Assembly (NCBI GenBank): GCA_004369085.1
Contig: ML210165.1
Location: 186,001-250,000, forward strand
Length of the DNA stretch: 64,000 nt
Direction: 5' to 3'
Origin: Coprinopsis marcescibilis
Taxonomy: Eukaryota > Basidiomycota > Agaricomycetes > Agaricales > Psathyrellaceae
In this document: piece by piece, positions 34,948 to 46,283 of the stretch
Numbering within the stretch: the first letter of the stretch is position 1
Layout: each line of letters begins with the position of its first letter
The notes under the pieces: model-generated
Told to the model about the DNA's origin: nothing
What the model saw: only the letters and a program-made list of their open reading frames with translations
Database searches by the model: none
Made by a program: the position numbers and the translations under genes

Positions 34948-35851
34948 TGTTTTGAGGACTATGGTCTGCCGGGAAATTGTTTAGCAGTCCGGGACCATCG
35001 AAGCAACTCGAGTATTCTGCATCAATAGGATGTGGTTCCTGCATTTGTGAATAGAACCCCAGTTTCGATGCTCCAAAGGAAGAAGAGAGTAGCCGGGATT
35101 CAGTAATATCTCCTGTCCAATGCGAAGTGTTGTTGAGGAACAAATGCGGCGCGGCTGGCGTTTCCGCGATTGGCTGCAAGACACTTCGTAGGCTGCTGAA
35201 TGGAAGTTTGGAGACGTGGCTGCCTTTGTAAGCTTTTTATGTATATCATCGTAAGCAACATTCGAGGAGGTCCGAAGTCCCCCTCATACTTAGAAGTCAC
35301 TCGTCACTGGTACCAGTGCAGTCGCAACGGGAAGGCTGGCAGCTGGCTCGGTTCAAGGAGTATTCATCACAGCGCCGACAGCTTTGATTGTTCTCCGGGA
35401 GTCGGTATCGCGAATAGGGTTTCCCAACATGGGCGATGTATCAACCTTGCGAAGCTAGGTCCCAGTAATCGTCTGCAAGGTCCTGGCGAAAAACAAGCAT
35501 ATGTTGGCCCCTATCCTTGCTACCAACGGTAGATGGAATGTCGGAGATGGAACGGAGATGCCAATACGATGGCAATCCAGTGTTCGTCGCCTGGGATGGG
35601 AGAGCTGTGCTGCGACGATGTGAGACAGAGGATGAGATAAATCTTGATGAAAACCGAAAAAGCGCGGACACAAAGCAAGGCTCGGCAATTACGCAAGCTA
35701 CGCGTCTATGACATTGATGCTCGGCGCTTACACTACGGTGACAACGACAGAGATCAGACTTTAAATAAAAACGGAATTGGGTATAAGGGCAATAAGGCAG
35801 GAGAGGAGGCGATTGTGACATGGCTGCACAAGCTGCGAGACAGTGCATCTC
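34948..35851. other. Upstream region of DUF1996 gene A / 3' flank of beta-lactamase-like gene
   Basis: About 0.9 kb. The part nearest gene A (to about 35110) aligns by eye with the upstream region of gene B, including GCCGGGAAAT and CTCCAAAGGAA blocks. Further left-to-right no gene is recognised; frames of 60-135 codons look like chance. Confidence 0.45.
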
Positions 35852-37640
35852 TTAGAATTCGAGATTGGCATAAACGATCCTCTCGGCTTCCTCCACAACC
35901 TCCGCAGTCACAGGATCGAGAGGAGGGAGAATCTGACTACCAAATACCAACGAGATACCCGACTTTGGGTCAATAATATACCACGTCCCCGCAATTCCAG
36001 ACCCTGCAGAACAAAGACATCAGCCAAATCGAACACAGCCACAGGAGTAAAACTTCTCTCACAGAAACCAGATCCCTTTCGCCTGCCACCCTTCAAGTCC
36101 TTCGTAGTCACAGCAAAGGCGGTGCTCCAGTTGGGGTTCTCGAGGCTGAGGTTTGGAGATATGAATTTCAATGTCTGCTCGAGACCGAGAGTAACGTCCG
36201 AGTTCAACTGGGGCTTAAACAGTTCTTGGACGGTCTTTCGTTTCAAGACCGCGCCGCGCACGTTTCTTCCAGCTATCATAAGATTAGTTAAGTAGGCCCC
36301 CGCTCAACGCATATTTGTTAGGAGCATACCTTCGATTTGCAAGAGGTGACGGAGGACCTTTAGGTAATCCGGCAGAGTGCCATAGGCTCCGACCCCGCCC
36401 AGGATAACGCGGACTGGGAAGGACATACGCTTGGTTATAAAATAGAAATACGTGCTCAAATAAGTCGGACGTTACTAGCCTTGATCAGGATACCGCTGAA
36501 TTCGTGGCGCACGGTCTTCCCGTCCAGATATCGACCCATCTGGGTTACGGAAATGGAGGTCAATCAATCTGGAATTTGTGTCCTCTGTCAGGTAGTAACT
36601 GATATTGACGCCAATGCGCGAGAATACATTCTTCTTCCTGGAATCTGCGTGAGCTCCTAGAATCCTCAAGCCACGGAATTAACTTACGTGTACTCCTCCA
36701 AGGACTGGTTGGTCACCTTCTCAACGACGAGTCCCAGGACAGAAGTACTATGCCCATAAGTAACTGAGTGTTGAACGTTGTTAAGTAACAAACAGCCAAG
36801 CTTTCATCTTCATTAATCACACGCTGTACCAGGCTGAGATGCAACGGCAATCCCAGGGAACCCGAACTGCATCCCCCGTGCTCAGATCACAGCTTCATGA
36901 TCGGCCCAAAATTAAAACACACCTTCAAGATGTCAAGGAATGTTTGGTGGCCTTCTCCCTCCGCGTACTTGTGGGCATATGGCTTGCTGACCTCATAGGG
37001 TGGTATCGGTGGGCCTATGAAGTACGACAACCCGCTCGTGTGAGTGAGCAAATGCCGAATTGTAATCGGCTTTTTGACAGGCTCAAAGGTACTGGCGGGG
37101 TCAGTAACGTTATGCAGCAGCACGACGGTATTAAACTCAGGGAAGATTTTGGACACTGGGGTGTCAAAGCTGAGCTTTCCCTGTTCAACGAGCTGCAACA
37201 CTGAGATCTACCACAACGTCAGCATGCCTACGTTGCAAAATTTGACCATCACTGACCGATGTCAAAAGCCTCGTCATGCTCGCAAGCCAAAAGACACTAT
37301 TTGTATTGGCAACGGCACTGGTGGGGTCTCCGTAGGTCTTGTTGCCACCAACATTTGCATAAAGCTGTTCATCGACATTGGAAACAGCGAGAACAAACCC
37401 TGGAAGTCGGTTGTTCTTCACCGTGTTGGTCTATCACGTCCAGCTTGTCAATTACACGCCTAACACGTCCGAGTAAAAAAGAGAACTCACTACGAGCTCA
37501 TCAAGAGCTCTTCGACCAACTGGGGAAAGCTTCAGAAATTTGCTATGCCCAGAACTGGAGGAAGCACTGGTTGCAAAGGAGGGCCAGAAAACGCTGAACA
37601 CCGTCGAAAATAAAATAAGCGCCGTAGAAAGCTTCTTCAT
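35852..37640 (-). CDS. Secreted beta-lactamase-like (serine hydrolase fold) protein with SxxR in place of SxxK
   Basis: The predicted signal peptide is MKKLSTALILFSTVFSVFWP. Exons join as ALDELV, then TNTVKNNRLPGFVLAVSN, then SVFWLASMTRLLTS, then ISVLQLVEQGKLSFDTP. Next come PITIRHLLTHTSGLSYF, PGTAFTYGHSTSVLGLVVEK and KRMSFPVRVILGGVGAYGTL; it ends GSGIAGTWYIIDPKSG and IVYANLEF. This is the class C beta-lactamase/EstB/transpeptidase fold (PF00144-type), whose fungal members are mostly esterase-like or unknown. The YGH tyrosine motif is present, but the nucleophile motif reads S-M-T-R (AGC ATG ACG AGG), so the general-base lysine is replaced by arginine. The rest of the gene appears intact. A TATA-like GTATATAACC lies about 90-100 nt upstream. 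It sits between two DUF1996 genes on the same strand. Confidence 0.85.
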
Positions 37641-38621
37641 TTGTGTAGCAAGGAAAGTGGGAGGCTTGAGAAACGATTGGAGAGATTGTGCAGGGTGCTA
37701 GTGGTTAATTTGGATGTTGGATAAATCTCCAGGTTATATACGGGGAGATGTGCGTCCACTATGTATCGCGATTCGCAAGTACGGTAATTCAAACATTTGC
37801 CGTGTCAAGCTACTCAAGGAAAAATTTGTTACAAGGATTTGCTTGATAAGGCAGCTGCGGCGCGAAGGCACTGGCTGAGTAACTCTTACCGGCATCTCTA
37901 TCGATAAAGGACGCCCAGGTTTCCAGGGTTTGTGCACCAAATGGCTTACCAACGGCGTGAATACAGTGGGCACTCGGAACATCGGAACTGGTGCTACTGC
38001 GTCACCGGATGTAACCGTTGATGGAATCACTGGAGCGAGTCTGAGCAATCTAATTATTGCTGAGAATGGGGAAAGGGAGGATAATTGTCAGTCAAAGCTG
38101 AGAGACGTGACAAGAGAATAGTCGAGTAAGCGCATCATTGGCGGCTAATGTCGGCTCGCAAGCTGCGATAGTCAAATTCAGCTTGGAAAGAATGATTTTT
38201 GAGGACTCGGTGTGTGAAATATTGATGGAATCTGCCAAAAACAAACAAAGGCCATACAGGTTCCTGGGCATTCCTGCCAACAGCTCGTAGTCCTCCCTCT
38301 GCCACTGCGAGGAGTTGATCAATAGTCAGCGATGAGTCGCAGAGTCGCGAACTGCCCTGTGCCTGATCGGGCGACACCGCGCCACCTGGTGCAGGTACTA
38401 AAAGAAAGGGTTGGGAATGGGACCGAAGCAAGTCGTAACAGCAGCAGATGAGAAGATTAGCCACAGAAAAGAACGGTTCAAACTCGAAGGTCGTCAAATG
38501 CGTAAGCTAGAAAACCGTTTCAGGCTGCTGACTTTTGGATACGTTTAGAAACAGTCACGTTGATTCACTGACAAGTCCCAGTCATAGTTACACCAGAAGT
38601 AAATTGTGCGAAGACCATTGT
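37641..38621. other. Intergenic region with TATA-like box for beta-lactamase-like gene
   Basis: About 1 kb. GTATATAACC (minus strand) at 37732-37741 is a likely core promoter element for the gene starting at 37640. No coding sequence was recognised in the rest; frames of up to 120 codons lack domains. Confidence 0.5.
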
Positions 38622-40315
38622 TCACTTAGAGCCAGGGGTGATAACCGCTTCGTTTGCTTCAGCCCTTTGGTGGGGAACAGGGGTGGCGGCTATGCCGATA
38701 GTAGAGACGGCAGTACAATCCTTGATCAGTGTCGCTGACTGAGGGCCTTCCTGGATCGGGTTGCATCCAGGTAGAGCGGGTATATCTATCGGTAAGGTTA
38801 AAGTGGTTAACTCGATTGAGCAATCATGGGAGGAGTAAATCGATCCGTACATCCACCTTCGACTTGCTCATCAACCTGAGGCTTCAGCGTGCAGCTGTTC
38901 ATTTCCTCGTCGCTTATGGTTGTGATTTCAGGGCAATCGGTTGGACGACCACGGGTTGTCAAACAATTATCCATGGCCCTCTGAAGTGAGTCGCCTTCCC
39001 ATCCGAACAGGTAGTCTCCGTGATGACCGTAACCGGTTCTGCAAACGCCAATTAGAGCATGTACGTAGTTCACTGAGGTTTGGACCATCTTACGGATCTC
39101 CTGTGCTTAACACGAATGGCTGCTTTCCATCTTCAGGCCACATGTGATTGAAAGGGCGGGTATCCCAGACCGTCTCGAAGAACAGCTGGGGCAGCTTCAC
39201 TGGATGGCTCTCTGGACAGGTGCCGTCCTGCAGAAAAAGGCCAACTCTCGGATTCGCGGGCGATTCAAAGAAAGAGACGTGGCTCTGCAGTACTGTTAGT
39301 CACGGATAAGGGATGTTCAACGTCGATCTTACAGCGTGATCGGGGCTATCCAGGTTGACCCCATCCCAGCACCTGACAAGAGACAGCGGTTTAGAATAGA
39401 CAATAACGCGTTTTTAGCCATAACATACGTGGGGAAGAACGTATTGCTGCGAATCCCGCCAGGGCAGACTCTATTTGGTAAGTTGACGCTGTCGAAAGGG
39501 CCAGGGCCAATTGCATGGCTGTTGGAATAGTCATATGGCCCTGTGGTTTGCCAGCATCTGAAGCTCAGGGCCCAACGTTCACCGAGAGTGTCAGGTAGGT
39601 TCCTGCTTACTCGGTCCATGGGCTTGCCTGTGATCATCCGAAAACCCTAGGGAAAATAAGTTAATGTCTTAATCCGGGTGTTAGGTCGTCCGTGGAATTA
39701 CTTTGGCGAAGGCCGTGACACGAGGACTACCAGATGGAGGCTGGTTATAGTAGACCGTCATTCCTCCGTTGTATTCTCCGGTGAAATGGTTTGGGATTTG
39801 GGGAACCTTTTATCGCATTGGTAGGTGTGTGAACAATGCTAAGAGTAGATGAGTGCGAACCCTCGCAAAGCTGCCATTGGCGTGTTTGAAGTATAACACT
39901 GCTGTCCAATAGTTGGACTTGTCTTCTTTGATTCGACAGGTGGTGCAGGTTGCTACACCTGGTACGTCGAGGTCAGGGTGCATAGTCAAGTTGAACCTGG
40001 TCATCCCATTAATTCTTCAGGTAGTTATCTACATTTCAGAGTTATGCCTACGCATTCTAAGCGTCGTGTTAGCTAGTAAGTCTTGTCACAAAAGCGTCAC
40101 ACGTACTCCTCCGACGATCTGGTGAACATGAGGAGAGACCCGGCCAGGTGTGACCAATCTGCAACGAAGGGGAAGAATCAAACAGTAAAACGCGTATAAG
40201 ACTAGAGGACTCACGGGTCAAATCGCTGAGTGACCAGTTGACCGCATCCGAGCCGTAGAGCGGCTTGTGTTGAAGGCAAGAGCAATCCGATCCAGAGCAG
40301 CTGCAGCCAGTACAT
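38622..40315 (-). CDS. Secreted DUF1996 protein, paralogue B
   Basis: Signal peptide MYWLQLLWIGLLLPSTQA is followed by ALRLGCGQLVTQRFDP and the same intron pattern as A. The 5-nt exon is at 40052-40056. Conserved blocks are MITGKPMDRVSRNLPD, RCWQTTGPYDYSNSHAIGPG, NLPNRVCPGGIRSNTFFPT and TGYGHHGDYLFGWEGDSLQR, with the end ALPGCNPIQEGP, VPHQRAEANEAVITPGSK. It is very similar to A and C over the aligned blocks, so the three are recent duplicates. The function of DUF1996 is unknown; a secreted or wall-associated role is inferred from the signal peptide and conserved cysteines. The final segment differs in length and sequence among the three copies. Confidence 0.9.
40052..40056 (-). other. 5-nt micro-exon of DUF1996 gene B
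   Basis: On the minus strand AATGC lies between CTTAG and GTAGGC. The next exon begins GTTCAACTTGAC, giving N-A-F-N-L in phase. Confidence 0.85.
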
Positions 40316-40370
40316 GGTGGGGAACGGTCTCGACGAGAAGCCTAGACCATGTGAGAAACCAGCCCCTGGG

Positions 40371-40380
40371 TTTATGTAGG
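40371..40380 (-). promoter_or_regulatory. Conserved TATA-like box, DUF1996 gene B
   Basis: CCTACATAAA on the minus strand, 56-65 nt before the ATG at 40315, followed by CTGGTTTCTCA and CTTCTCGTCGAGACCG as in gene A. Confidence 0.65.
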
Positions 40381-40814
40381 TGACCTATAAGAGCAAGAGC
40401 TTCGCCGGGAAATCGTTGAGCAGTGGAGGAACGTCGAAGCAGCTCGATGATTCTTGTGCCGCGATGTCGTATCAATAATGTAGTTTCTGCATTGATTCAT
40501 AAATAGGGAACGGAGTTCGATACTCCAAAGGAATAAGAGAACAGCCGAAATCCAATTGGGCTTCGTTTTATATGCGTCAGTGGGTAGTCGTCCATATACA
40601 GTTGTTGAACTTGATGCGGCTGGTGTTCGCGCACAATACTTTGCAGGTCGTCCATGTGTTCTACTGGACAGAAAATCGAGCTTAGGAAAGGCCCGGAGAA
40701 TAATTTATCGAGACTTCCACCTCATGGTTTGGGTGTCGAGGGTCAGTATTTGGATTCGAAGCACAGCTGGAGACTTGTCGCAGTGAAAATGTGTGCAGTA
40801 AGAGCCGGAAGACG

Positions 40815-41812
40815 ATGTCAGGGCACCGAGCGCCATCACTGCGGGCTTTCAATAGCATGATTAACAGGTTGGCCGACGTCAGACCTGGCAAGTTTGAACC
40901 GTCTCAACGACCACCTCAAGCACAGGCACAGCCGAAGCGTCGCCTTCGCATCGCGAATAGCTATCTCAGGCCTAGAAAATGCTGATATGAAAATTGTAGG
41001 AACCGGTGAGTTTATAAAGCCACGTTTTTTGCGAAAACCTTTCTCATAAGCGGTCCGTTTGCCAGCTCTCAAAACCGCAAATTGCATTTCTCTCAAACGA
41101 CTGCCACCACTGACAACTACGAAAGAGCTGAAGAGCGTTCTAACTGAGAAAGGAGTGAACGATGTCCAGAATGGTGCGTCTTTTCGGACATCTTTCTAGT
41201 TGCCTGTCACTGACATTGACTTTTCAGTGGCGTTGCTTTACAAACGGTTTCGACCGACCAGGGAGGCGGTAATTGCGTTTAATTCGCTGGACAACATGAC
41301 CAAAAATCTTCGCATACTCAACCAGCTTGATTTGTCTGGGATAAGAGTGAAAGCGATTCCCATTGTTGCGGACGAAGACTGGGACTTATTCCTGACGAAA
41401 CGGTCTCGGGGCCACAAGGGCAGAAAGGAAGCTGCTGAGAGAGGCAGCTGGAATGGGGATGGCCCCAATGCTGGAATTCGTGGTTTGAATCCAGAAAGAA
41501 CCGTGACAATGTGGGGGTTTCCTGGGAAGGCTACAGCAGAGGCGGTTGAGAAATTCCTCGATGGCTACGACATTTCTAGGTCTGGAGACGGCGAAGCGAT
41601 GATATACAAGTTCCCATTGTAAGTTTTCCTAGTTACTCCGCTCATGGGCACAGCGCTGACGATGATGCAGACCCACCGGCGCCTATTCCCTCTATTCACG
41701 CTTCTTGGTTGTCCTCAATTCTGAAGCGGAAGCTCAGAGAGTTGCCGAGAACCTGCATATGACCCGTTTGCCGAAGAAAAACCACGTTGTGTACGCTCAA
41801 GCAATATATTGA
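40815..41812 (+). CDS. Tandem RRM-like protein, probably mitochondrial; 5' end uncertain
   Basis: The confident part reads ASRIAISGLENADMKIVG, an intron, CISLKRLPPLTTTKELKSVL, an intron, ALLYKRFRPTREAVIAFNSL and onward to ERTVTMWGFPGKATAEAVEK. After a last intron it ends RFLVVLNSEAEAQRVAENLH and HVVYAQAIY. Two RNP-like units with beta-alpha-beta spacing suggest two divergent RRMs. The 5' end is unclear. The ATG at 40815 gives a plausible basic presequence (MSGHRAPSLRAFNSMINR) but needs a 43-nt intron to change frame. Alternatively an upstream exon joins at 40870 or 40885 to read LNRLNDHLKHRHSRSVAF. Function unknown; RNA binding is inferred. It converges with CBP20, 71 nt apart. Confidence 0.6.
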
Positions 41813-41883
41813 ATAATTTACAAATCTATCTAAAATAGTATCGGAAAGGTCAACAAGAAAAAGGCGAGTGAACGAAGAAGCAA

Positions 41884-42784
41884 CTACAGTCGTTCGGCCT
41901 CTTCCTCTTCAACGCGGGATCGAGTGGCCTACAACGCATTGTAAATTCAGCGGTCGGCCTAGCAGTAACGAAAGACTCACGGTTCGAGCAGCATCATTGT
42001 CACCGTCATCGTCAGGTGAACGACCTCGCTTGAGTTTGTTTTCTTCAGGAGCATTTGATTCGGACTGTTTCCAGTCTCCACCACCACTTGCAACTGCTCC
42101 GGGACCGTCCTGGGCGTCTGCGTACCGCTCCTCAACCTCCCTCCTTCGCTCGATCTCCAACCGTTGTGCCTGCGCTCCCCATCCTCCTCGGCCGGGGTCG
42201 TAGTCTTGTCGGTGCTCGTCTCTTACCTGTCCTCCACTTTTTCCACGTCCGAATTGTCGTCCTTCCTTGTAGCCGAGGTCCAGGTCACAACGAATGATTC
42301 GCTCATCAAGTTTTGTTCCACTGACGTAGCGCATACTAGCGAGAGCCTCCGCATGGGTGTAGTACTCAACGAAGCAGAAACCACACGGTGTCCTGGTTAG
42401 AGTGTTAGAATACCTGTTTCCTGACGATAGAACGAGTCTTACCTTGAATTCCGGTCTAGTCCCATGATAATACGCTTGATGCCTCCTCCGTCGTCTGGAC
42501 TCGTACATTTCGTGAACACTTCATATATCTGCTCTTCTGTCGTGTAAAAACTCAAGTTACCAACCTGAGAGATGGAACATGCGTCAGAAACACGGATTTT
42601 GTTGAATTTGAAGGGCAAAGCAACCAGTTCGTTGCCATTCAAAGAAAGAAATGCTTAAGGAGGGTTGACCTACGTATAGTGTTGTCGATTTGTCCAGCAG
42701 TTCACTCTGCCTCTGACGATCAAGACGTGCCTGAGAGTCCTTGTAATTGGAAGGCTGGTCCAAGGAAGAAACTACATGAGCCAT
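41884..42784 (-). CDS. NCBP2: Nuclear cap-binding protein subunit 2 (CBP20)
   Basis: Start [20 protein letters not shown]; then KSTTLYVG and [15 protein letters not shown] form RNP2 and helix 1, and [20 protein letters not shown] is RNP1. The signature [20 protein letters not shown] followed by [12 protein letters not shown] is the cap-contacting C-terminal loop of CBP20. With CBP80 it binds the m7G cap of nuclear RNA. A C-terminal Glu/Arg-rich tail is added after the core, and the final exon gives [14 protein letters not shown]. The loop between the first helix and the next strand reads [14 protein letters not shown], longer than in human CBP20, and contains no usable intron. Starts of this gene and RPT3 are 175 nt apart and divergent. 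Confidence 0.95.
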
Positions 42785-42959
42785 TATGTCTTTGCACACC
42801 GTTCAGGAAGAGTCGCCCTGTTAAACAGCAAACCGCGGTCGCCGAAAACCTTGGCGACTTTCTCACGCTCGGCCCGCTCGGACCACCTGTTATTCGAACG
42901 CGTCCAAGCCGCGTCACCCCTTCAACTCTCCGCTTTCTCCTCTCCCGCTCCAAGTAAAT

Positions 42960-44583
<1,624 letters not shown>

Positions 44584-46283
44584 ATGTCGATATTGTAATG
44601 GTGAGATTTTTTCCGTTCCAACGTTTTGCAACCGTACTCATCCTTGACCAGTTAGATCCTCCTGTATTATACATCTGTCCTCGCAATCATTCTTTCCCTA
44701 TTTCATTTGTCCCTCCACGCAGCATCCATGCTCTTACACTTTAGTGTATCTCCTAATCTACACGACGGAGATGCGCCCATTCAAAAGAGCTATATTGATA
44801 CGTCTTTCCCTAATATTTTGTTTCCCCAAGCGTTTCTATGACGCTACCATGATACGGGGATTATCCAATCTCTGTATCGATGGAAGGGGGAAAGAGCCTT
44901 GGGGTTTGATACATCACAGTGCTCAAGGGCCTCATTTTTTTTTATTACAATCACTCTACCTAAATACACCTGTCAATCGATTAATTTTTGGCAATAAATA
45001 AGGTGAGTAAACATGGTTGACCGTTATCACTTTCAGCGAAGCTAACCTCTCAAGGTAGTTCTGGTAGTATTTGTCGATATATCGTTGAAAATTTAATCTC
45101 GATATAATTTCGATCTGCGCCCCTCCACAACACATATATTCTTTATCGTCCGAAGTGCTTAGAAAATGCGTTTGGAGCTGAAACCCCCCTTGTAGCTTTG
45201 TTGGCCTTTCCAGCGTTCATGCACGCGGTCCACAATACAGAGTGAGCCGCACCTTCGCTCTTGCTTTGCATGAACTAACAGCCAAATGCAGTAGCAAAAC
45301 GAAACTTGTTAAGCCGACTTTGGTTGCTGTTTGTAAAAGCCTCGCATTTCGTTTAACTTCCATGTTAGTGTGAGCCATCTCTCACCGTGTCCATTCGATG
45401 TAGCTGACTTTTGAAAAACATACCATGGCCCTTTGATAGACAGATATTATTTCATTACTCGTCCTTACATACCTCCCCTACCCCAATATAACCCCATCCT
45501 CCCTTGCAATATGTCTTGACCGATCAACAAAACTATAACCCTCAGTCCCCCCCACAACTCACAAGCTTCCATTGTGTACCCCCTTACCCTTTGCGCGAAA
45601 CCTCCTAATATGGTGATTCCATACCCCCAAACCCTTTTACCAGCCTTTATTCTCCGTTAATACGCTCCTCCACACTCAGGACTGCGTCGGACCACGCGCA
45701 CGTTCTAATTCTACGGGAGCAAAATTTACAAATTCGTCATCCACGTTTTCACGGGATGGAAGCCGCCAATGTTGTTCGCTGCTCTCGTATCCCACAGAGC
45801 ATTCGAAGATGTGGATGGTGATAGTTTTTACATTAGGTTAGCACGTATGTTGGCTGTTTGTAGCAGTCTGGAATATATCTTGATTTTTCCGTCCTTAACT
45901 TCACCGAAATCGTGTTTAAACGGGCCAAGGGCCCAAGGAACTCGCCAAGAGAGCTTCCACCTGAAGGCTGAAGCAAGCGCAAAAAGGTATATGTAGATGG
46001 ATACAGGATGATACAGGTCAGCAAACGTAGATAGATCGTGTTCGTTACTCGTAATTCGTAAGAAACCGCAGACGTAGAAAAATCGTGATACATCAATCCT
46101 TCAGCAGTACTTGCACCAAACTGTGGAATGTGGAATAAAAGGGAGATTGTAAAAAGTAGCAGTATAATAAGTAGCGAGCACCGGTAGACTGTATTGTAGA
46201 GCGCTAGCGCACGTAACAACAAAAACAAGAAAGCAAGCGATGGGTTCCAGATGCCTCCGGTTATCATGTGTGGTATAAGGAGA
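44584..46283. other. Convergent intergenic region, RPT3/MSC7
   Basis: 1.7 kb between converging genes. It is AT-richer than its surroundings, with a T9 run near 44940 and several short frames that look accidental. No tRNA, snRNA or transposon signature was seen. Confidence 0.5.

Noticed and set aside
35441..35848. 135-codon minus-strand frame between DUF1996 gene A and the beta-lactamase-like gene
   Set aside because: No domain or signal peptide, and no similarity to neighbours; probably chance.
34882..40555. Direct-repeat transposon ends around DUF1996 genes A and B
   Set aside because: The shared upstream blocks are explained by promoter duplication; no terminal repeats or target-site duplications were visible.
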